This document shows, in pieces, positions 1-5,810 of a stretch of DNA of 15,532 bases (the stretch's first letter is position 1; every line of letters starts with the position of its first letter). The DNA lies in contig WQSA01000036.1 of assembly GCA_009788135.1 (NCBI GenBank), positions 1 to 15,532 on the forward strand, given 5' to 3'. Source of the DNA: Candidatus Fibrimonadales bacterium. GTDB lineage: Bacteria; Fibrobacterota; Fibrobacteria; Fibrobacterales; Fibrobacteraceae. The notes beneath the pieces are model-generated. The model searched no databases, was not told the DNA's origin, and worked only from the letters and a program-made list of their open reading frames with translations. Position numbers and translations under genes: made by a program.

Positions 1-210
1 AATGAAAAATTTAAAAATGAGCTTTGCCCTGGTGTAGAAATTAAAGCTGGTAAACGTGCATTAACAGCAGCAGGAAGCACAAAAACGATAGAAATAAACG
101 GAAAAAAATACCAAAGGCTCTATAAAATGATAGGAAAAATAGGGGATTCTTTGCCTATTCCGTACGGATTAAAGGAGCCAATCGGGCAAATGCCATGGTG
201 CTTGGACTGA
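1..210 (+). CDS. 3' end of an unidentified protein (partial, enters from the left edge)
   Basis: Frame 1 is open from the first base to a TGA at 208-210, giving 69 residues without a start inside the window that must be used. The composition (many Lys, Glu, Gly and Ile) looks protein-like, with a segment reading TIEINGKKYQRLYKMIG followed by GDSLPIPYG. I do not recognise the family. The last roughly 10 codons (about 180-210) are antisense to the FISUMP reading frame, so the natural C-terminus was probably lost and the frame now runs on to a chance stop. This fits a rearrangement or insertion that joined this gene to the 3' part of the FISUMP gene. Alternatively it is a chance open frame, since the left part is missing and no start can be judged. 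Confidence 0.4.
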   Translation, partial: NEKFKNELCPGVEIKAGKRALTAAGSTKTIEINGKKYQRLYKMIGKIGDSLPIPYGLKEPIGQMPWCLD

Positions 211-1136
211 ACCACGCAACCGCTGCTGGTATTGCAGTTTAAATCAAGGTTCATGGCTGTCGCCCAGTTATACAAGCGACCATAAGTACCGCAACGACCG
301 CCATTATCAACTAATTTGCCAGATGCTCCAGATTCTCCAACGCATTTGCTGCCTGCGGCTGCATAATTCAAATTCTCCGCCATCCAAGTCTGTGTGCCTA
401 TGACAACTGTTTTGTAAGTTTGCCCATCATGAATTACAGAACCGTATGTTTTCATAACTCCATTTGAGCAATATTGCGTTGCGGTGTTATTACTTGCTGT
501 GCAACCAGAAGAACTGCTGTCATTTTGAATGATGCTAGACGAGCTTGGCGTTTCGGAAGAGCTAGATGGTGCAACAGAGCTGCTGTTTGCGTGGCTGCTT
601 GAGCTTGGAGCAACACTAGATGAGCTGACTTGTGCACTTGAGCTAGACGGAGCAACAGAACTGCTGTTGTCAACATCAACGCTTGATGAACTTTGAGGCT
701 CGCTAGACGATGAAACCTCGCAAGTTTCAACAGGAGAGCCAGAAGCTGCGCACATATAATCAGGCATCTCTAGAATGCAATCAATCCCAACTTGACACGA
801 AACCAAAACCTCTTGGCTGGAACTGCTTGCAAGTTCCACCGAAGAAGAAGACCCCGAAGCTGCATCCGGCGAAGAACTGCTGCTCGCATTGCAATTAGCC
901 ACAAGCGACCCATGAAGCTCATGCAAGCAAGTTTCTGCGTGAATATTCTCAAAGCAATATCCGCCAACACGGCACCAAACCAAAACACCGGAAGAGCTTG
1001 AGGCTGCGGCAAACGAGCTGCTGCTTTCGCCGGCTGTCTTAACATAGTTAACCCCGTCAGGGTCATGCGGATTTGCACGCTCAAAATCCGTGCAGCCAAA
1101 AACAAACAGCAACGCAAAAACAAAGGCTAAAACCAT
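120..1136 (-). CDS. FISUMP-domain poly-serine lipoprotein, apparently 3'-truncated
   Basis: This is a predicted surface or outer-membrane lipoprotein of 338 residues. Residues 1-14 form a lipoprotein signal ending VFGC, with Cys15 as the lipidated residue. Two related four-cysteine modules follow: C55/C61/C70/C82 and C114/C120/C129/C139, both beginning VLV-x-C-x-V-G. They are separated by serine runs, then comes a long Ser linker (about 142-210) with three SSSVAPSSSS-like repeats. From about residue 230 a FISUMP domain begins (TVVIGTQTWMAENLNYA, then CGTYGRLYNWATAM) and reaches KHHGICPIG at 312-320. There the family normally continues G-W-H-I-P and a further 80-100 residues; here it changes to unrelated sequence and stops. 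No other frame continues the domain. The ATG overlaps the upstream gene by 10 bases and has an AGGGG-type ribosome site. FISUMP proteins are abundant in Fibrobacter; their function is not established. Confidence 0.85.
   Translation of the reverse strand: MVLAFVFALLFVFGCTDFERANPHDPDGVNYVKTAGESSSSFAAASSSSGVLVWCRVGGYCFENIHAETCLHELHGSLVANCNASSSSSPDAASGSSSSVELASSSSQEVLVSCQVGIDCILEMPDYMCAASGSPVETCEVSSSSEPQSSSSVDVDNSSSVAPSSSSAQVSSSSVAPSSSSHANSSSVAPSSSSETPSSSSIIQNDSSSSGCTASNNTATQYCSNGVMKTYGSVIHDGQTYKTVVIGTQTWMAENLNYAAAGSKCVGESGASGKLVDNGGRCGTYGRLYNWATAMNLDLNCNTSSGCVVQSKHHGICPIGSFNPYGIGKESPIFPIIL
507..713 (-). repeat. Serine-rich linker repeat encoding SSSVAPSSSS units
   Basis: This is the segment coding for residues 142-210 of the FISUMP lipoprotein. 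Three copies of a unit close to SSSVAPSSSS are separated by short variable spacers (AQV, HAN, ETP). The serine codons mix TCN and AGY types, so the protein repeat is much more regular than the DNA repeat. Such linkers separate domains in Fibrobacter secreted proteins. Confidence 0.75.
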
Positions 1137-1933
1137 ATATGAACCCCTATCCCGGCAGCAAGGAAAACGCCTCCAGCAACATAAGAAATATTCCTTGCCA
1201 ATCTGGCATCCTCAACTTTCTTCCACGAATCGCCAAACTGCGAAGAAGAAGCCTCCAAAGCCATATAGTCATCAAACCTATCCGAAGCCTCGCTGTTCTG
1301 CGCGTAGCCGTAATAGATAAGCCCGGCCCCCAGAGCGTCAAGAGCAAGAGCCACCCAAAAGCCGGCATTGCTTTTCTTTTCAACTCCGCCAATTTGCGGG
1401 TCAATCTTTTTAGGCTGCTCGCCAGGCTTGAAGTCAATTGCAAGCTTTTCGCCAGAGACGCTTTTTGGCATTCTGGCAAACAAATCAGGGGCTTTTTCCC
1501 TAATCGTCTTGAGCAAGCCCATCACATCCTTGCTCTCAGTAACAAAACTGCCCAGAAGATTTCCGCTTATGGACTCGTAAAGCTCAACAGTCAAAGTCAG
1601 CATGCCGCCAAATTCGCCGACCAAGCCCTGCGTCACATATTCCGCCCCAATTGCCCTGCCTATTTCAACGGCGCATGCTTCGGCGAGGCACTGCGCTTCT
1701 TCCGAGTCCGGGGGCAGCAGAGACATTATGTTGTCTCTGGTGAGAATGGTGTAGCCGCCGGGCAATGCTTCTCGAGCCCTCGTGCGAAGCTCATCCGTCA
1801 AATGGCGGTATTCGGAGAACTTCAAGGTCATTTCTCCGCTGGGAACTATTTCCAAAACAGCAACGGTGTTCGCAGCGGGGGCAAAAGCAGTGAGTAACAG
1901 GGGCAAGGCTAGAATTTTACGAAAATGCGTCAT
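1127..1933 (-). CDS. TolB/CsgG-N-like periplasmic protein with C-terminal hydrophobic hairpin
   Basis: The protein has 268 residues. Residues 1-21 look like a Sec signal peptide (LLLTAFAPAA). Residues 24-135 resemble the alpha/beta fold shared by CsgG/TolB N-terminal-like periplasmic proteins: a strand VAVLEIVPSG, a helix L-T-D-E-L-R-T-R, GYTILTRDNI, then C82-LAEAC with VEIGRAIGAEYVTQG and LTLTVELYE, which matches the usual order of this fold. Two hydrophobic segments near the C-terminus (about 191-210 and 249-267) flank an acidic, serine-containing loop and may anchor it in a membrane. The ATG at 1933 is preferred over an upstream in-frame TTG at 1990 because it directly precedes the signal peptide and lies 7 bases after a TATATT box. 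The family assignment is by pattern only; the role is unknown, though co-transcription with a FISUMP lipoprotein suggests an envelope function. Confidence 0.65.
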   Translation of the reverse strand: MTHFRKILALPLLLTAFAPAANTVAVLEIVPSGEMTLKFSEYRHLTDELRTRAREALPGGYTILTRDNIMSLLPPDSEEAQCLAEACAVEIGRAIGAEYVTQGLVGEFGGMLTLTVELYESISGNLLGSFVTESKDVMGLLKTIREKAPDLFARMPKSVSGEKLAIDFKPGEQPKKIDPQIGGVEKKSNAGFWVALALDALGAGLIYYGYAQNSEASDRFDDYMALEASSSQFGDSWKKVEDARLARNISYVAGGVFLAAGIGVHIWF

Positions 1934-1940
1934 TTTTGGG

Positions 1941-1950
1941 AATATACAAA
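1941..1950 (-). promoter_or_regulatory. Putative -10 box giving a leaderless mRNA
   Basis: The minus strand reads TTTGTATATT here, ending 7 bases before the ATG at 1933. There is no Shine-Dalgarno between box and start. A TTGTAA element at 1966-1971 (minus strand) could be a -35, but its 19-base spacing is long. The same ten bases occur before the + gene at 4240. Confidence 0.4.
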
Positions 1951-1959
1951 TCTCATACA

Positions 1960-1975
1960 AACGTTTTACAACGTT
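1960..1975. promoter_or_regulatory. Paired AACGTT palindromes, possible operator
   Basis: Two copies of the palindrome AACGTT (1960-1965 and 1970-1975) lie 10 base pairs apart, centre to centre, about one helical turn, just upstream of the putative -10 box of the TolB/CsgG-like gene. That geometry suits a dimeric regulator, but two six-base matches can occur by chance. Confidence 0.2.
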
Positions 1976-2003
1976 GGGGATGCGGTGCAAAACGCATTGC
2001 CCA

Positions 2004-2792
2004 TCAATTAAATATCAGCATAGCGACTATCAAATCGAAAATCAGAATCGATACGCAAGATGCTACCACAACGTTCATCGTTGCAAAGCCTACGCCCTTT
2101 GCGCCCGAACCTGCCTTCAATCCGCAGTGATAACCCAAAAGGAAAATCAAGGTTCCAAAAACAAAAGACTTCAATACGCCCGAAAGCAAATCCCTAATAT
2201 CAAACATATATTGCATACCCGTATAATAAGTATAACTCGTAATGTCCAAAGCCAAAACGCAAACAATCCAACCGCCTATCAATGCCAAACAATTTGAAAT
2301 AACGCTCAAAGCTGGCAACATAACAAAAAAGGCCACAAATCTGGGCAATGCCAAATAACGCAGAGGATCAAGACCCAAAACCTCGTAAGCCGCCAACTCC
2401 TCCTTCTCTTTCATCGTGCCAATTTCAGCCGCAAGAGCACTCCCCACCCTACCTGCCATAACCAAAGCAGTCAAAATAGGACCAAGCTCAATCAAAATCA
2501 TCTTGCACGCCGCTGTGCCAACAAACTTGTCCGGAACAAGATTCCTGAACTGAAACTGAGCCTGAACAGTCGCTACCATGCCCGTGAAAATAGAGGTCAC
2601 AAACAAAAGCGGCAAACTCGAAACTCCTATGGAAACCATCTGCTTTATGGTCAAATTCATAACCCTGGGCAAAAACGGAAGCCTCTTTATCGTGGAAAAC
2701 AAAAGAACCACAACTTCCCCTATAGCAGCAATGCCATCGACAATCGTTTTGCCCATGTTGCGAATCGGAGATAATATCAAAATCTCAACCAT
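2004..2792 (-). CDS. mlaE: MlaE/YrbE-type ABC permease
   Basis: This is the inner-membrane permease of an Mla-type phospholipid (or MCE) ABC transporter, 262 residues, the usual family length. The family hallmark is clear in the middle: IELGPILTALVMAGRVGSA, then LAAEIGTMKEKEELAAYEVL, GLDP and the PRF of the coupling region. Several strongly hydrophobic segments surround it. The ATG at 2792 overlaps the dnaB stop by 8 bases and follows a GGGG-containing ribosome site; it fits the family length better than the longer frame upstream, which is antisense-free but lies entirely inside dnaB. Partners MlaF (ATPase) and MlaD (MCE protein) normally adjoin it, but none is visible here; the next gene downstream is the TolB/CsgG-like protein. 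The symbol is by family, not by proof of phospholipid transport. Confidence 0.88.
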   Translation of the reverse strand: MVEILILSPIRNMGKTIVDGIAAIGEVVVLLFSTIKRLPFLPRVMNLTIKQMVSIGVSSLPLLFVTSIFTGMVATVQAQFQFRNLVPDKFVGTAACKMILIELGPILTALVMAGRVGSALAAEIGTMKEKEELAAYEVLGLDPLRYLALPRFVAFFVMLPALSVISNCLALIGGWIVCVLALDITSYTYYTGMQYMFDIRDLLSGVLKSFVFGTLIFLLGYHCGLKAGSGAKGVGFATMNVVVASCVSILIFDLIVAMLIFN

Positions 2793-4200
2793 CGTAAGCC
2801 CCGCTAAAACTGCCCGACTCGTCCGGAGGCGAAGCATACGTCTTAAGATGATCCATGAATGTAGTAATTTCGCCGTGGAATTCAAGCTCTATTTCCGCAG
2901 TGGGGCCATTTCTATGCTTTGCAACTATTAAAAACGCTTGACGCTGAGCCTCTATGGTGGGATTCCACTCCTCCCCCTTTTTCTTTTTTCTCTCTTCTAC
3001 TATCGGACGATGAATAAACCAAACCATATCCGCATCCTGCTCTATGGAGCCCGAATCTCTCAAATCAGAAAGCTGCGGACGACCCCCGGATACGGGGCGG
3101 TTTTCCACATTTCTGTTCAACTGGGCAAGAGCTAGAACCGGAACTTGAAGCTCCTTCGCAAGCATTTTTAGCATACGGGAATTTTCCGCAACGCCAACCG
3201 CCCTGTTTTCCGCATCCCCCCTAATCTTCATCATCTGCAGATAATCCACCACAACCAAATCCAGATTGTTGTTGTGCTTCCTCTTGAATACCCTGCATTT
3301 TGAAAGCAAATCAAAAGCACGAACATCAACCGAATCATCTATGTAAAGCGGTTTCTCAGCCAGTTCCTTTGCCCTGGCGAGCAAAATTTTCGGAGTTTCC
3401 GAATATATTCTTCCATGCCGCAAATCGCTCAAATTAACCCCTGCCATAGAGCTCAATATTCTCTCCACAAGCTGCTGGGCATTCATCTCAAGGCTGAAGA
3501 ACAGCACTGTTTTCCCGTGCACTGCAGCATTCATGGCAATGTTTATTGCAAGAGCAGTCTTTCCCATCGAAGGTCTTGCCGCCAAAATGATTAAATCCGA
3601 TTTTTGCAAACCGTTTGTCAAAGTGTTGATTTCCGTAAATCCCGTAGGGCAGCCGGATAGCTCTCCATGGCTGCGAGATGAAAGCGTGCTCAGAATATCC
3701 TGCGCAACATCCCCCGCAAGCAAGGCATTTTCCTTTACCTGATCGGTTGCAAGGTCAAAAATCCGCTTTTCCGCAAGCTGCAAGACCTCTTCGGTGATGG
3801 CTGCCGGATTCAAAGACTCATTTTTTGTCGCATCGCAAGCGTAAATCAGGCTCCGCAACACGTATTTTTCATGGATTATGCCAGCGTAATAATCCACATT
3901 TGCCGCGCTGGGAACGGATTCCATAAGCGAAAAAATGTAATCTTTGCCACCCACCTGCGCCAGCTTGCCCTCTTTATCCAAAACATCGCTAACTATAAAA
4001 GGGTCTATCGGCTTGCCATCTTTATACAAAGCTAGCAATGCATTCCACACAGCCTGGTTTTTTTCCTGAAAAAACTCCGAGTCGCTCTTCAAAATGAGCG
4101 AAACCTCGCCCAGAGACTTCGGGTCCTGCAAAATACCACCCAAAAGCCATACCTCGGCATCTACCGACTGAGGGTACTTACCAGCATAATAATCCGACAT
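2785..4200 (-). CDS. dnaB: Replicative DNA helicase DnaB
   Basis: This is the hexameric ATP-dependent helicase that unwinds DNA at the replication fork, 471 residues, the normal length. Residues 8-110 are the N-terminal all-alpha domain (PQSVDAEVWLLGGIL at 10-24). The RecA-like domain holds Walker A ARPSMGKTA (208-216), the catalytic Glu in FFSLEM (E238), Walker B LVVVDYLQMM (315-324), LAQLNRNVENRP (358-369), LSDLRDSGSIEQDAD (377-391) and the arginine-finger region AKHRNGPT (427-434). The ATG at 4200 begins the conserved protein. An in-frame extension to 4383 is only antisense to the acidic gene on the other strand. No Shine-Dalgarno is present; a CTACATTT box ends 7 bases before the ATG. No intein or insertion is seen. 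Confidence 0.97.
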   Translation of the reverse strand: MSDYYAGKYPQSVDAEVWLLGGILQDPKSLGEVSLILKSDSEFFQEKNQAVWNALLALYKDGKPIDPFIVSDVLDKEGKLAQVGGKDYIFSLMESVPSAANVDYYAGIIHEKYVLRSLIYACDATKNESLNPAAITEEVLQLAEKRIFDLATDQVKENALLAGDVAQDILSTLSSRSHGELSGCPTGFTEINTLTNGLQKSDLIILAARPSMGKTALAINIAMNAAVHGKTVLFFSLEMNAQQLVERILSSMAGVNLSDLRHGRIYSETPKILLARAKELAEKPLYIDDSVDVRAFDLLSKCRVFKRKHNNNLDLVVVDYLQMMKIRGDAENRAVGVAENSRMLKMLAKELQVPVLALAQLNRNVENRPVSGGRPQLSDLRDSGSIEQDADMVWFIHRPIVEERKKKKGEEWNPTIEAQRQAFLIVAKHRNGPTAEIELEFHGEITTFMDHLKTYASPPDESGSFSGAYDG

Positions 4201-4207
4201 TTGAGGG

Positions 4208-4220
4208 AAATGTAGAAAAA
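4208..4220 (-). promoter_or_regulatory. Putative dnaB promoter -10 box (leaderless type)
   Basis: The minus strand reads TTTTTCTACATTT, ending 7 bases before the dnaB ATG. No Shine-Dalgarno follows and no -35 hexamer of the TTGACA type is visible. It shares the divergent 39-base gap with the promoter box of the + gene at 4240. Confidence 0.4.
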
Positions 4221-4222
4221 TA

Positions 4223-4233
4223 TTTTGTATATT
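4223..4233 (+). promoter_or_regulatory. Putative -10 box for the transporter operon
   Basis: TTTTGTATATT ends 6 bases before the ATG at 4240, so transcription would begin at or very near the start codon. The AAAGG just before the ATG is too close to act as a normal ribosome site. It is the only promoter-like element seen upstream of the 4240-12166 gene run. Confidence 0.4.
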
Positions 4234-4239
4234 AAAGGC

Positions 4240-4698
4240 ATGGTAAAATTGGAAGACGAAGAAGAAGACCTCTTGGATGATGATTATGAGGATTTCAAAG
4301 AGGAAAAAAACCTGCCGCTGCCTGTTTACGATTACAAAACTCGCAGAATTTTGGTTTGGGTCAAAGAAAGGGAGAATCTGCAAATGGTAGAAGAAACCTT
4401 GGCTTTTCTTTTGCCGCTTGCCACAATACGCATAACAGACAGCGAAGAAAAAGCCATTGAAACATCTGAAAACGAGGATTGGGATACCTATGTTGTGGAC
4501 TTAACGGAAGAAGGCGTTTCCTACAGCGAATTTGTAAAAATGGCAAACAATAACCCAGATATTATGCTTGTTGCGCTTAACTATTCAAAGCTAAACAGAG
4601 AAAATGAACAAAACGAGGTGTATTTCGAGCCTCTTCGCAAATTATTTGATATGGAAAGTCCTAGCAGCATCCAAATGGAAAATCAGGAGCAGATTTAA
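4240..4698 (+). CDS. Acidic pseudo-receiver-like protein, first gene of transporter operon
   Basis: The protein has 152 residues and is probably cytoplasmic, with no signal or membrane segment. Residues 1-23 are extremely acidic (LEDEEEDLLDDDYEDFKEE). The rest alternates strands and helices like a CheY receiver: a strand RRILVWV, a helix, a strand ATIRITD, a strand TYVVDL (Asp87, where the phospho-acceptor would sit) and a strand IMLVALNYS. The acidic pair after the first strand and the usual conserved Lys are not evident, so it may be a degenerate receiver; no output domain is attached. The ATG at 4240 is chosen over a TTG at 4225 because the promoter box covers the latter. The ABC ATPase gene starts 5 bases downstream, which links it to transport. 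I do not recognise a named family; the fold assignment is inference. Confidence 0.7.
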   Translation: MVKLEDEEEDLLDDDYEDFKEEKNLPLPVYDYKTRRILVWVKERENLQMVEETLAFLLPLATIRITDSEEKAIETSENEDWDTYVVDLTEEGVSYSEFVKMANNNPDIMLVALNYSKLNRENEQNEVYFEPLRKLFDMESPSSIQMENQEQI

Positions 4699-4703
4699 GC
4701 ACC

Positions 4704-5810
4704 ATGGTAGATATATCGCTAAACCAAATCTCGCTATCAGGGAGAGACTACAAAAAAGAAACCTTTGCAAGCGCAATGTCTTCGGTGGATGGCATATCCC
4801 TGACAATAAAAGCTGGAGAGTTTGTGACTTTGGTAGGCCCTGTAAACAATGGAAAAACCCGCATGCTCAGAATCATCGCCGGTTTAACCGAGCCAGATTC
4901 CGGAACCGTATATTTCAACGGAAAACCGCTGAATGAGTTCTCCCCCACATACGACAAAATAGCGATGGTCTTTCAATCGCAAGCTCTCTACCCCCACCTC
5001 ACAGTGAGGAAAAATCTTGAATTCGGGCTTAAAATGGCAAACCTGTCAAAAGAAACCATAAACGCCAGAATATCCGAAATAACAGACTTAGTTGGCATAT
5101 CAAGCATAATGGATATAAAACCTAGGGAACTCTCAGGCTCGCAAAGGCAACTTGCGGCCATAGCCAGAGCCTTTGTAAAACGCCCTCAGGTTTTGATTTT
5201 CGATGAACCTCTTTCCGAACTTGACTCCCAGCTTAAAGTAAAAATACAATCCACAATAAGGCGTTTTTGCATAAACCATCAAGCAACCGTTATATACGCG
5301 ACTCGCAACCCGTCTGAAGCCATGACTTTAGGCGATCGCATAGTTTGCATGATAGACGGAAAAATTCAGCAAATAGGCACTAATCACGAGCTTTACAATA
5401 AACCGGTAAACGAAACCGTGGCCCGCTTTATAAGCTACCCGGAAATGAACTTCCTAGAATTCGATACCGTGCTGGAAAACAACGAGCGAATGCTGCATTT
5501 GGTAAATGCTTCCTGCTTTATACGCATTCCGCAGATTTTTAGAGAAATAATAAACTCATATCCAAAAGCAAAAATAGGCATAAGAGCAGAAAACCTGAAA
5601 ATAGTTCAGGAAAAGCCCAACACTATTCCCATGGTAGTGGAAATGCAAGAATATCTGGGCTCGCAATCTATTCTTTATGTTTCGCACGAGCATCAAACTC
5701 TGGCTGTTGAGGTGCCGCTCAGCGAAAGCTACGAGCTTGGAGAAACCGTATATATAGAATTGGCAGAAAACGGAATTCACCTGTTTGCAGATGGGAAGTT
5801 TGTCATATGA
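4704..5810 (+). CDS. MalK/UgpC-type sugar ABC transporter ATPase with non-consensus motifs
   Basis: This is the ATP-binding subunit that would power the importer encoded downstream, 368 residues, typical of the MalK/MsmK/UgpC group. The Walker A region is GPVNNGKT (45-52), with Asn48 where a Gly is expected. The Q-loop Gln91 lies in MVFQSQALYPHLTV. The signature is LSGSQ (143-147) instead of LSGGQ, and Walker B VLIFDEP has Asp167 and Glu168. The D-loop is SELD (171-174). The switch position reads YATRNPSEAM, so Arg201 replaces the near-invariant His. Residues about 245-368 form the MalK-like regulatory beta domain (GIRAENLKIV). An AGGAG lies 14 bases upstream of the ATG, and the 3' end overlaps the next gene by ATGA. 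It may be slow, regulated or catalytically impaired; the retained Lys51, Gln91 and Glu168 argue against complete loss. Confidence 0.93.
   Translation: MVDISLNQISLSGRDYKKETFASAMSSVDGISLTIKAGEFVTLVGPVNNGKTRMLRIIAGLTEPDSGTVYFNGKPLNEFSPTYDKIAMVFQSQALYPHLTVRKNLEFGLKMANLSKETINARISEITDLVGISSIMDIKPRELSGSQRQLAAIARAFVKRPQVLIFDEPLSELDSQLKVKIQSTIRRFCINHQATVIYATRNPSEAMTLGDRIVCMIDGKIQQIGTNHELYNKPVNETVARFISYPEMNFLEFDTVLENNERMLHLVNASCFIRIPQIFREIINSYPKAKIGIRAENLKIVQEKPNTIPMVVEMQEYLGSQSILYVSHEHQTLAVEVPLSESYELGETVYIELAENGIHLFADGKFVI

Noticed and set aside
100..185. The 69-residue fragment as the end of a cytosine DNA methyltransferase
   Set aside because: IGKIGDSLPIP vaguely recalls the Q-x-G-N-S-V-P-x-P motif, but the spacing and key Asn do not match and no other motif lies in the window.
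120..1136. FISUMP gene as the variable target of a diversity-generating retroelement
   Set aside because: No reverse transcriptase, template repeat or adenine-biased variable copy is visible, and the domain end is missing rather than varied.
1073..1897. 274-residue open frame on the + strand opposite the TolB/CsgG-like gene
   Set aside because: No domain or signal is recognisable, it has many Arg, Cys and Pro residues of shadow type, and the opposite strand carries a protein with signal peptide, fold pattern and membrane segments.
4201..4383. In-frame 61-residue N-terminal extension of dnaB, rich in Phe and Ile
   Set aside because: It lies before the conserved DnaB start and is exactly antisense to the Glu/Asp-rich start of the + strand gene; a Phe/Ile/Val-rich frame opposite GAA/GAT codons is expected by chance.
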